From: JAEUIE01 sp046350055
GTDB lineage: Bacteria > Planctomycetota > Planctomycetia > Gemmatales > HRBIN36
Direction: 5' to 3'
Assembly (NCBI GenBank): GCA_046350055.1
Contig: JAXMBC010000001.1
Coordinates: forward strand, 5,332,001-5,396,000
Length of the DNA: 64,000 nt
Below the pieces are notes generated by a model. The model was given only the letters and a program-made list of their open reading frames with translations. It was not told where the DNA came from and ran no database searches. The translations under genes and the position numbers were made by a program. Of this stretch, positions 33,622 through 41,117 are shown piece after piece. Position 1 is the stretch's first letter; every line of letters starts with the position of its first letter.

Positions 33622-34003
33622 ATTTGCCGCCATTCGAGCCAGAATCAAGGAGCGGCGAGGCCAGCCAGAACTGAAGGTATTTGATCAAAATACGCAAAAA
33701 CCAGCTAGTTCTTCCAATTGTGGGCAATTGCCCACAATACTTTCGGAGCCCAAAAAGGGAGAGAAAACACGAGATCATATTGCTAAGGCTGCTGGCTTTA
33801 AGAATCGCGAGGAGATGGAGCGAAAGGAGAAGGTGAAGGCTAAGGCTCCAACTCCTGTTTGGGACGCAGTCAAGGATGAAGTCGTCTCTGTCTCGGACGC
33901 GGCGTCGGTCGCTGACGAGCCTGCCGAAAAGCAGATTGAAGCCCTGGGCGGTATTGAAGTTGTGATCTCGTACCAACTTGCCTGCATGTGTTCTGCTAGT
34001 TAG
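33622..34003 (+). pseudogene. Fragment 3 of a ParB-like gene, 5'-truncated
   Basis: Translation gives AAIRARIKERRGQPELKVFD, NTQKPASSSN, then KGEKTRDHIAKAAGF with KNREEMERKEKV and the acidic DEVVSVSDAASVADEPAEK. The last two stretches are the recognisable helical 'TRDxIAxAxGxxxRxxxR' and 'GxVSVxAAxxVAxxP' pattern of ParB/Srx-type proteins found in islands. There is no start or upstream ParB/nuclease domain, so it is a remnant. It contains a palindrome (33717-33738) and ends 28 nt before the next gene. Confidence 0.6.
33717..33738. repeat. Palindrome copy 3 (22 bp, no loop)
   Basis: ATTGTGGGCAA and TTGCCCACAAT are perfect complements. It is the counterpart of the palindromes at 30806 and 32339, with different arm sequence. 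Confidence 0.75.
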
Positions 34004-34031
34004 GTGCAGGCAATCGAACGGGAGAATCGAC

Positions 34032-35255
34032 GTGGAACGTGAACTGACAGTCAAAGTCAACTATGTACTTGGTGACCAGTCGGCGTTTGCCCAGGCTGGT
34101 TCAGCGGCGGCCAGTGTCAGTCAGAAGGTACAGAGCACGTTTGCCTCAGCAGCACGTGATCTGGGGCTGAGTGTCGACGGAGCTCGGCGCTCGCTCGGCT
34201 CGTTGCTGTCTGGTGGGATCGGCACGCTGGCAGGGGCGGGTGTGCTGTCTGGCATTGCAGGTGGCATCTCGAGCGATCTGATCATGGCGAAGGGTGCCGG
34301 TGGCGGCATGCGTGGGCATGGCCTGTCGGGTCTGAATGATTCTTTCTGGGGCATGGTAACTGGCCGGAGCACTAAAGAAGCTATCACAGATCAAAAGATG
34401 TGGATGAGCAGCCAGGAATCTGCTCTAGCGGGGATTCGCACCAGTGGGCTGGATGCATCGCTGGCAGTAACACGCAGCAGCATGTTTAAGCCAATTACCG
34501 AGGTTGATCCGATCAAGCGATTGCAAGAGGAGCGGGGTCTGCTGGCCATGCAGCGGGGACAGGCGGCATGGGATTACAAGCAGGTGATGGCGGGTCGTGA
34601 GGCTGCACTGAAGAAGGTCGACTTTATTCATTCGCAGAAGATGGATTTGTCCCAAGAAGGGCAGCGGGCTTGGCTGGCCGGGCTGGCGGAGGCAGACAAG
34701 GTGTTCCTGGGGAAAAAGCAGGAGTATTATCAGGAGGAAGTGCAGCGGGCCGGGCAGATGGAGGCGTTGAATAAGTCAGTGTTCGAAGGGCGCAAGTCGC
34801 AAATGCGGTCCTCACAGATGGCCTGGGGAGCGATGACGCTGGCAGAGCAGCAGTCGCATCGGATTTCGCTGGACCTGCTAAAGCGGCGACAGAAGCTGCT
34901 GCCGGAGCAGATCTCGCAACTGGAGAGCATTCCCGAAGCTAAGGAAATGCTCGATGAGTACAAGTTGCGGGAGGGAAAGGCGAGCGGTCATGCTGAAGCA
35001 ATGGCAGGCCTGAAGGGGGATATGGGGCAGGCGAATCTGCGGGCGGTGGCGATGAAGGCGGCAACAGGGGTTGGGGTCGATCCCGAGGAGTTGCTGGATT
35101 CTAAACTGGCCTTCGAGCAGTCGCATAAGCTCAAGAAGATGCTCTCCAAGGCATTGGCGGCTGTGATTGATGAAGTCACTGCAAATGATGCCTGGCTAAA
35201 GACTGAGTTAATGCAAATTCAGCACCAGCGGACGGCGATCGGGCCTCGTCAGTAG
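34032..35255 (+). CDS. Tape-measure-like / coiled-coil protein
   Basis: This is a 407-residue protein without a signal peptide. After a charged start, a Gly/Ala-rich hydrophobic stretch (GIGTLAGAGVLSGIAGGISS) is followed by long Gln/Lys/Glu-rich helices (AEKKQEYYQEEV-like, RRQKLLPEQISQLESIPEAK). This composition resembles part of a phage tail tape-measure protein, but no other tail gene is nearby. The start is GTG 34032 behind GGGAG; a longer frame begins in the ParB-like remnant. Its stop codon abuts the end of the convergent lipoprotein gene with no spacer. Confidence 0.6.
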   Translation: MERELTVKVNYVLGDQSAFAQAGSAAASVSQKVQSTFASAARDLGLSVDGARRSLGSLLSGGIGTLAGAGVLSGIAGGISSDLIMAKGAGGGMRGHGLSGLNDSFWGMVTGRSTKEAITDQKMWMSSQESALAGIRTSGLDASLAVTRSSMFKPITEVDPIKRLQEERGLLAMQRGQAAWDYKQVMAGREAALKKVDFIHSQKMDLSQEGQRAWLAGLAEADKVFLGKKQEYYQEEVQRAGQMEALNKSVFEGRKSQMRSSQMAWGAMTLAEQQSHRISLDLLKRRQKLLPEQISQLESIPEAKEMLDEYKLREGKASGHAEAMAGLKGDMGQANLRAVAMKAATGVGVDPEELLDSKLAFEQSHKLKKMLSKALAAVIDEVTANDAWLKTELMQIQHQRTAIGPRQ

Positions 35256-35576
35256 TCATTGTTCGTCGATGTATTCCAGAATCACTGGCGTTCCATTGTT
35301 GTTTTGTCCTATGTATGCCTCGGTATTAACCTTGGCATGACGATAGACAACTTCATCGACAAGGACTTGTTCTTGCGATCCTGCAAGGCGATGTCCTGAG
35401 TGGTATGCAACTACTAGATAGCATCCGATTCTACCATCAGCGTTGCGGATCATTTTGCCAACAATGGTCGCAGGCGTTCCTGTGATCTTTAATTGTGACC
35501 TGTTTAGTTCGTCGCGTTTGCACCCAGTGCAGGCCACCAGGGCGGCGAGCAGGGCAATGATCACGTTCTTTCTCAT
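35256..35576 (-). CDS. Small lipoprotein
   Basis: This 106-residue protein has a type-II signal peptide: MRKNVIIALLAALVACTGCK, with a lipobox LVAC (or the following TGC). The mature part, starting KRDELNRSQ, is a compact beta-rich domain with no name. AAAGGA lies 8 nt before the ATG. It is convergent with, and abuts, the tape-measure-like gene. It is probably anchored in the membrane; an immunity or exclusion role can only be guessed. Confidence 0.65.
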   Translation of the reverse strand: MRKNVIIALLAALVACTGCKRDELNRSQLKITGTPATIVGKMIRNADGRIGCYLVVAYHSGHRLAGSQEQVLVDEVVYRHAKVNTEAYIGQNNNGTPVILEYIDEQ

Positions 35577-35882
35577 GGGTCTGATCCTTTCTGTCACCAT
35601 TGTAAACAAGTTGCCTGGTCGTACCAGTTGGCCGGGTGGCTGCCCTCTTTGAATTAACAACACTGTAACCTAGCACCCGGTGGCATCCACTACTATTTGG
35701 AATGATGAGCCCAGGACGACAACTACGTGCTCGCTAGAGCCTCGCATGGGCACCAGGGCTAAAAGGGCCGGCATTGGTCCTCATCCTGCCACACGAGCGA
35801 ACATGTGTTATCAGTGCCGTCGTTGAAACTGTCGACGAATGATGCTAAACCCATACTTCGTGCACGGTTTAATGTGTCAATT
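35577..35882. other. Gene-free stretch in the island
   Basis: In 306 bp between divergent genes I see no credible open frame, palindrome or tRNA. It must hold promoters of the lipoprotein and the HTH gene. Confidence 0.3.
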
Positions 35883-36344
35883 ATGAAAAAGAAACGGAAG
35901 CGGATTGTGCCCCTGGCTGACCTGGTGGCGGTTCCGAATGCCGAGGAATTGGCAATCGACGAACGCCGGCGCTTGGTTGCCGAGTACTACATCAAGGGAT
36001 GGTCATCTGCTCGAATAGGAAGGGCTCTGTCCGTACACCCTGGGACCATCAAGCGTGACATCAATGCTATTCACGATGAATGGAGGATGGGCCTTGGATC
36101 TCAAGAAATCCTTCAAATGCGGGCAGAAGAATATGCCAGACTACGGAATTCGATCCAGCAACTCGAGGAAGCCTATGAAAGGTCTTGCCAGCCGGGCAAG
36201 GTGACACGAGTAAAGCGAAATGCCCCTGGTGACCAGCCCAGAACTACAGTCATCACTTGGAACCGGGTTGGAGACTACCGGTTACGAGCTGAGATTAGAA
36301 AGTGTTTAGATTGGCAATGTGAACTGATGGGCCTTTACCGGTAG
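35883..36344 (+). CDS. HTH island protein, terminase-small-subunit-like
   Basis: This 153-residue protein has a very basic N-terminus (MKKKRKRIVPLADLV) and an HTH at about residues 35-62: YYIKGWSSARIGRALSVHPG, followed by TIKRDINAIHDEW. The C-terminal helix ends CLDWQCELMGLYR. HTH proteins of this sort act as small terminase subunits or regulators in phages. No large terminase is present here. The start ATG at 35883 was chosen for its composition; the frame upstream is poor. Confidence 0.55.
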   Translation: MKKKRKRIVPLADLVAVPNAEELAIDERRRLVAEYYIKGWSSARIGRALSVHPGTIKRDINAIHDEWRMGLGSQEILQMRAEEYARLRNSIQQLEEAYERSCQPGKVTRVKRNAPGDQPRTTVITWNRVGDYRLRAEIRKCLDWQCELMGLYR

Positions 36345-36450
36345 GCCAGCGCCCGCCGCCTGCGTCGGATAGCGCTCGTCACCTTACCCGCCGGCCTGTA
36401 GCGCACACATGTCATTAGACGATGTCCACCGTGTACTGCTCGATGCAGAG

Positions 36451-36522
36451 GCCTGATTACGGTGCCCCCTCCGAGATGGACTGATCTACGTTATGATCAG
36501 CCCAGGGGCACCGTAATCAGGC
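36451..36522. repeat. Nested inverted repeat (18-bp outer, 6-bp inner)
   Basis: GCCTGATTACGGTGCCCC at 36451-36468 is the exact complement of 36505-36522. Inside lies a second stem CTGATC/GATCAG (36481-36500). The RNA or DNA would fold as a long hairpin with a bulge. It is between the HTH gene and the convergent Zn-ribbon gene, so it may terminate both, but perfect 18-bp arms are unusual for that. Confidence 0.6.
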
Positions 36523-36548
36523 TCCTTTGTGAAGTAACCGGGAAACCG

Positions 36549-37061
36549 TTACCGGTTCACCGGAGCAGTCTCCGCGACGACCTTCTGCCGTTTCACCTTG
36601 ATGCGAGCCTGCTCAGCCATCCAGGACTTCCGCTTTTCCACTTTTTCCACGTCTGTTTGCGAAGGATCCGGGTTGGGATCGCGTGGACGGTTGCACTGCA
36701 GGCAGATCACCTCATCGCCTCGAGTGCAATATTCACCACTACAGACCGAGCACTTACCTACACGTTGAGCCGGCGTGCAATCAGACTCCAACTTCAGCCC
36801 GGGGAACACGTGCTTCAGCAACAGAGAAACATGGTAGCTTGTCGTCGCCAGTAATTTCTCCGTGTTTGACACTTGCTCATGAACAGCAAGTATTCCCTCT
36901 GCTATTCTCGCCAGCTCTGGATCCTCTGACATGGTCTCTTTGAGGTCCGCAATGGCATCAGGAGTAGTGGAAGGAAGGGGGATGGTGTCATTGGATCCCG
37001 CCTTCATCATCCATGCGTATGGGTCGGAAGTGGTATCAACATTCGTCGTTGCTGCAGACAT
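36549..37061 (-). CDS. Zinc-ribbon island protein
   Basis: This 170-residue protein contains four cysteines in CSVCSGEYCTRG and ICLQCNRPRDP, which make a zinc ribbon (CxxC...CxxC) at about 105-130. The rest is charged and helical, with a basic C-terminus (RIKVKRQKVV). It is probably DNA- or RNA-binding. The start ATG at 37061 follows GAGGAGATAGCTTG. Function unknown. Confidence 0.6.
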   Translation of the reverse strand: MSAATTNVDTTSDPYAWMMKAGSNDTIPLPSTTPDAIADLKETMSEDPELARIAEGILAVHEQVSNTEKLLATTSYHVSLLLKHVFPGLKLESDCTPAQRVGKCSVCSGEYCTRGDEVICLQCNRPRDPNPDPSQTDVEKVEKRKSWMAEQARIKVKRQKVVAETAPVNR

Positions 37062-37433
37062 CAAGCTATCTCCTCGGAGGTGATTTCACTTTGACTTCAC
37101 TACCACCATAAAGCACCGTAAACGGTTGGTACAACTCTGCCTTCCAAGCCTTAAAGAATCGATTGCAGGAGATGCAGGAGATGTTTCCGCTTGAGTCAAT
37201 TCTGTTCGGGTACAGTGTCACCGGGCCTATGGTTGAGTGAATGGCGGTATGAACTTAAGATCAAATGATAACTGTATGAGAGCAAGTAAGGCAAGCAGGC
37301 CGAGGCGAAGGATGCCTCCTTGAAAAGGCTGGCCAAACGTCATCATTACGGCCACTGGGACGCTTCCGCTTATCGCTTTTCCAAGGTGAATGTTCCAAGA
37401 CAATGAATAAATCATGAGCACGCTGCAGCGGTG

Positions 37434-37533
37434 ACACAAATACTGAAAACGTCGGGATTCCGATATATCTGTCGCCGTCGCCACTGTCGCCAGTCTCCAA
37501 TATCAGGAATATTGGTAGCGCTTTTATGATGCT
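37434..37533 (+). pseudogene. Inverted remnant of a DUF3987 gene 3' end
   Basis: The plus strand reads DTNTENVGIPIYLSPSPLSP and then PVSNIRNIGSAF. This matches the last residues of the DUF3987 protein (DTNSENVGVN...TVTSPINAG) at the DNA level too: GACAGTGGCGACGGCGACAG is shared. The copy lies in the opposite orientation to the intact gene, near the right end. The ORFs at 37227-37484 and 37261-37539 overlap it and are not counted. Confidence 0.5.
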
Positions 37534-37745
37534 GGCCACTGCACCCCTTCTTCAGCTAGTGCCAGAATGCTTTGCTTCACTACATCCGTTAGCCTTGGCC
37601 AGGCATCAACTATCTTTGCCAAGCCAGAATCAGTGGCAACGGGAGCGGCCGGTGCAGGTTTGTTGACGGATTTGTTGCTGCTTGCTGCTGCAATACGACT
37701 TTTCCCTGCAGATAACTGGGAAGCTTCGAATCCAGTAACGCCCAT
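37524..37745 (-). other. Detached integrase C-terminal tail at attR
   Basis: This minus-strand frame of 73 codons begins in the att core with MGVTGFE, exactly in the integrase frame, then continues ASQLSAGKSRIAAASS, NKSVNKPAPAAP and IVDAWPRLTDVVKQSILAL to a stop at 37524. The DAWPxLxxxxKxxILAL motif resembles C-termini of other planctomycete island integrases (from memory). In the excised circle this tail would be joined to the integrase body. In the integrated state it has no body and is likely silent. Confidence 0.65.
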
Positions 37746-37746
37746 T
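37725..37746 (+). other. attR
   Basis: This is a 22-bp copy of the tRNA-Val 3' end (TTCGAATCCAGTAACGCCC plus ATT) identical to 26150-26171. It lies at the right boundary; the sequence to its right is chromosome. Confidence 0.9.
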
Positions 37747-37927
37747 CAGCAGTAGCTAGAAGCAAGTAGCCAGTAGAAGCAGTCGCCAAAGTTGATTACC
37801 ATTCTCACATCTGTTGTTTCGAATCTGACCTCATGTAGTCGCAAGTCGTAACTCGGCTTGACCAAAACTGCCAGATTGGCTGTGATACGCTCGTGAAAGT
37901 CTTGGCATGCCTCATGGAGGAGGTAGT

Positions 37928-40900
37928 ATGCGCTGGTTGGCGTCTGTCTGCTTGTTTCTCGTTACTTGGGTTCCAGCCTGGGCGGACGAAGCTCCCGCAA
38001 CTCCCGATGCCGCATTACGTGCGATTCACATGGCCGATGCCCGGGAAGGCTGGGCTGTGGGCGATGATGGACTTGTTCTGCATACCATGGATGGCTGGCA
38101 GACCTGGGAACAGCAGCGTACCAATGTGCGTCTCTCGCTCCGCAGCGTTCACTTTGTCGATGCCTTTATCGGCTATATCGTTGGTTGCGAGCCTCTGCCG
38201 TTCGGCCGTGGAACGGGTGGCGTGGTGCTCAAGACAACGGATGGCGGAGTCTCGTGGAAGAAGCTGATTCACCGGGAGATGCCCGGCCTGACAGCAGTAC
38301 GATTCCTCGACGAAGAAGTGGGCTTTGCCTTTGGCGATACCAACGGTGGGCATCCGGGTGGTCTGTTCCGCACCGAAAATGGCGGGCAGACATGGAAGCC
38401 GTGTGCTGCCCTGGCCAGCACACCAGGTTGGACAGCGGGCACGCTGATGCACGAACAGCCGGTGGCTGTTGGTCCGGGTGCGGTGGTGGGCCTGTACGAA
38501 AAAGAACAAGTACTGCCTGTCACGCACAAGGGCATGGAGCAAATCTGTCTCAACGCCCTGGGTGTAAGTGATCAGGATGTATGGGCAGTTGGCACCCATG
38601 CGACAGTCATGCTGAGTCGGCAGACGGGTGGCAAGAGCTTTGAACCGATGGTCCTGCCACTTTCCCCTGCCGTAAGTAACCAGCTCGATTTCAATGCGGT
38701 GGCCTGCAAGGGCGATCACGTGTGGATTGCCGGAAGACCCGGCTCCGTGGTGTATCATTCGCCTGATCGCGGCAAGACGTGGGAAGTGCAGCGTACTGGT
38801 CAGCCCCTGCCTGTGCATGCTCTTTGCTTTGCCAGCGAATCCGTGGGCTTTGCCATGGGGGAGCTGGGCACCATTCTCAGTACCCGGGATGCAGGCAAGA
38901 CCTGGCAACTCATGCGTCGCGGTGGTCATCGCACAGCTGTGATGGCCGTCACGGCTCAGGGGCAACAGATGCCTCTGGGTACCATCGCCTATGTTGGTGG
39001 CGATCAGGGCTATCTCACGGTTGGTGTGCAGGCTGCGTGCGAGCCAGGACAATGGCGCAGCGACGTCCATCGTCTGACAGCTGCCATGCGTGCCGTGGGT
39101 GGTACCAGTTGCGATGTGTTCACACGGATGATCGTAGCGGATTACCAGCAGCACATGCCGGCAGGCAAGTTGATGGAACTTGCTGAACAGCAGAAATTGC
39201 TCGAACAACTGGTGCTGGCGCTCCGAATGTGGCGTCCATCCGTAGTGATTTGCGAAGCAACAGATGGCAAAGGCACGGCGGGCCCGTTGGGGGCGGTTAT
39301 CGCCATGACACTGCGGAAGGCCTGCGACCTCAGTGGCAAGGCAGACGTCTTTCCGGAGCAACTCACCAAACTGGGACTGGAACCCTGGCAACCCAGCCGG
39401 CTCTTCACGCAGCGTACTGCGGGCAACCCCGTGGACTGTACCGTGGATCTCGATTTGCCCCGACCTGTCCTTTTCGCCTCTGCCAACGATTTTGCAGGTC
39501 TGGCCCGTCCGATGCTGTTCGACCAGTATGTGCGAGGCCCGGAACGGGAAGTCTATACCCTGTGGAAGAACTGGAAGGAACCGTTTGAACCCTATTCACC
39601 TTTCATGGTCATGCTGCGGGGAATCGGGCCACTCGGTTGCCTGCTTCCCACGCAAAGTACCCCGCATGAAGACCTGATGCTCGGCATCAGTCTCAATCAT
39701 GGTGGCCAGGCACGACGGGAAAAGGTGGAAGTCGACTACCTTCGCTATCAGCTACTGTTGGGGGCCACACACCGGCAGAAGCTCGATGCCAAGCCCTACC
39801 TGGACAAGCTGTACGATGAGACTGAGCGCAAGCAGTTCTTCACCAACTTCGAAAACAGCATCAATGGCCTGGCGCCGCTGACCCAGGGCGACCGCATCTT
39901 CGCCCAGGCACAGGAGTATGTGAATCGGGGGCAGTGGACCATGGCACGTGAGTGTCATTTGCTGCTGCTGGATATGATGCCCACCCATCGCCTGGCACCG
40001 GAATCGTCACGCTTCATCGCCACCATGATGGGCAGCAGTGAGATTCGTCGCCGCGTCGAAATGGGGAAGATGCCTCACTTTGTCGATTACGTTTTGCGTT
40101 CACCGGGCAACAAGAATGACGGTACGAAATTCTCGATGGAAGGGATGAACCTCAAGCAGCGTACCGTGCTGCAGCGCTATCGCACTGAACTGCGTCGCTG
40201 GAATGGTGGCACGCTGGCGGCAAGCAGTATCTACTCGGTACTCCATCCGCTCGGCTATGGCGATCCCGACCTGCAGTTCTGCCTGATGGCCAGTGAACGA
40301 AGCGATCAGACTGCGGATCAAGGCAATCTGAGGCAGATGGCGTTTCAGATGCGGGAGCCCAGCGGCATGTGGTACGACGCCGCCCAGGCGGAGCAATGGC
40401 TCAGCCTGCGAACCGGGGTATCGCCCAAGCCCACCATGCAGGCGCTGCGTGCCAGGAGCATGCCCAAGCTGGATGGCAAGCTGGACGACGAGATCTGGAA
40501 AACCGCCCCTGTCACCGTGCTGCAAAACGCAGCAGGCAAGGCAACGGTCCAGACCCGGGTGCAAATGGCGTATGACGATACCTACCTCTACCTGGGAGTC
40601 ACCTGCCAGCAGCCTGCAGGCCTGCCCGTGATGCAGCCAGTCAAGCCGCGCAAGCGGGATGACGATCTGAGGCAATTCGACCGGATGAGCCTGCTGCTCG
40701 ATCTGGATCGCGACTATGGCTCCGCCTTCCACCTGGAATGGGATGCCCGTGGCTGCGTCATGGAAGAGTGCTTTGGCGACATGTCATGGAATCCGCAATG
40801 GTTCGTCGAAGTGAATCCGACGAGCGACGGCTGGACCTCGGAGATTGCCATTCCGCTGGTGGAACTGACTGGCCTGGCCAAGCTGGATAGCGAAGTCTGG

Positions 40901-41017
40901 GCAGTGAACGTCAGCCGCATTATTCCCGGGCAGGGTGTGCAGGCGATGTCACTTCCAGCAGGAGTGAAGCCTCAGCCCCGAGGAATGGGGCTGCTGCTCT
41001 TCAGTCAGGCCCCCTAG
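37928..41017 (+). CDS. Exported Ycf48-like propeller protein with CBM9-like C-terminal domain
   Basis: This is a 1,029-residue exported protein with a signal peptide (MRWLASVCLFLVTWVPAWA). Residues 30-350 hold repeated 'GWAVGDDGLVLHTMDG', 'KTTDGGVSWKK' and 'TRDAGKTWQ' units, the Ycf48/BNR beta-propeller pattern. The middle (about 390-840) is a large domain I do not recognise (ICEATDGKG, GISLNHGGQAR). The last ~175 residues resemble a CBM9-like DOMON fold (KLDGKLDDEIWKTAPVT, TYLYLGVTC, SEIAIPLVEL). It was probably a secreted protein that binds saccharides; the enzymatic part, if any, is the middle. GGAGGAGG precedes the ATG at 37928. Confidence 0.75.
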   Translation: MRWLASVCLFLVTWVPAWADEAPATPDAALRAIHMADAREGWAVGDDGLVLHTMDGWQTWEQQRTNVRLSLRSVHFVDAFIGYIVGCEPLPFGRGTGGVVLKTTDGGVSWKKLIHREMPGLTAVRFLDEEVGFAFGDTNGGHPGGLFRTENGGQTWKPCAALASTPGWTAGTLMHEQPVAVGPGAVVGLYEKEQVLPVTHKGMEQICLNALGVSDQDVWAVGTHATVMLSRQTGGKSFEPMVLPLSPAVSNQLDFNAVACKGDHVWIAGRPGSVVYHSPDRGKTWEVQRTGQPLPVHALCFASESVGFAMGELGTILSTRDAGKTWQLMRRGGHRTAVMAVTAQGQQMPLGTIAYVGGDQGYLTVGVQAACEPGQWRSDVHRLTAAMRAVGGTSCDVFTRMIVADYQQHMPAGKLMELAEQQKLLEQLVLALRMWRPSVVICEATDGKGTAGPLGAVIAMTLRKACDLSGKADVFPEQLTKLGLEPWQPSRLFTQRTAGNPVDCTVDLDLPRPVLFASANDFAGLARPMLFDQYVRGPEREVYTLWKNWKEPFEPYSPFMVMLRGIGPLGCLLPTQSTPHEDLMLGISLNHGGQARREKVEVDYLRYQLLLGATHRQKLDAKPYLDKLYDETERKQFFTNFENSINGLAPLTQGDRIFAQAQEYVNRGQWTMARECHLLLLDMMPTHRLAPESSRFIATMMGSSEIRRRVEMGKMPHFVDYVLRSPGNKNDGTKFSMEGMNLKQRTVLQRYRTELRRWNGGTLAASSIYSVLHPLGYGDPDLQFCLMASERSDQTADQGNLRQMAFQMREPSGMWYDAAQAEQWLSLRTGVSPKPTMQALRARSMPKLDGKLDDEIWKTAPVTVLQNAAGKATVQTRVQMAYDDTYLYLGVTCQQPAGLPVMQPVKPRKRDDDLRQFDRMSLLLDLDRDYGSAFHLEWDARGCVMEECFGDMSWNPQWFVEVNPTSDGWTSEIAIPLVELTGLAKLDSEVWAVNVSRIIPGQGVQAMSLPAGVKPQPRGMGLLLFSQAP

Positions 41018-41117
41018 GAATTCCCGGAATACTGCCGAAAAACTACCGGGATCGCCATTGACAGGCTGGCATGCCACGCTATGAGGGCATGTTGGAAAGC
41101 AGCCAAGGATGGCGACC

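Larger units (their letters stand above)
26150..37746. mobile_element. Genomic island in tRNA-Val(CAC), 22-bp att repeats
   Basis: The element is bounded by identical 22-bp sequences at 26150-26171 and 37725-37746, which are the T-loop to 3' end of tRNA-Val plus two bases. It carries an integrase at the tRNA end, excisionase-like HTH proteins, a DUF3987 protein, XRE regulators, an AbiF-type gene, a tape-measure-like gene and a lipoprotein. Base composition and codon use look more mixed and AT-richer in places (for example 32,4-33,5 kb) than in the flanking chromosome. Internal remnants show that it is composite. No conjugation genes or structural phage module is seen, so it is likely mobilised only by its integrase or by a helper. 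Confidence 0.9.

Noticed and set aside
30806..33738. CRISPR or tandem repeat reading of the island palindromes
   Set aside because: Only three copies, 1.4-1.5 kb apart, with different arms and no spacers; they are gene-fragment associated.
37227..37539. Two overlapping minus-strand frames near the island's right end
   Set aside because: They lie over the inverted DUF3987 remnant and share its DNA words; no ribosome site.
38015..39391. 458-codon minus frame over the propeller gene
   Set aside because: Shadow of a strong plus-strand gene with signal peptide and repeat motifs.
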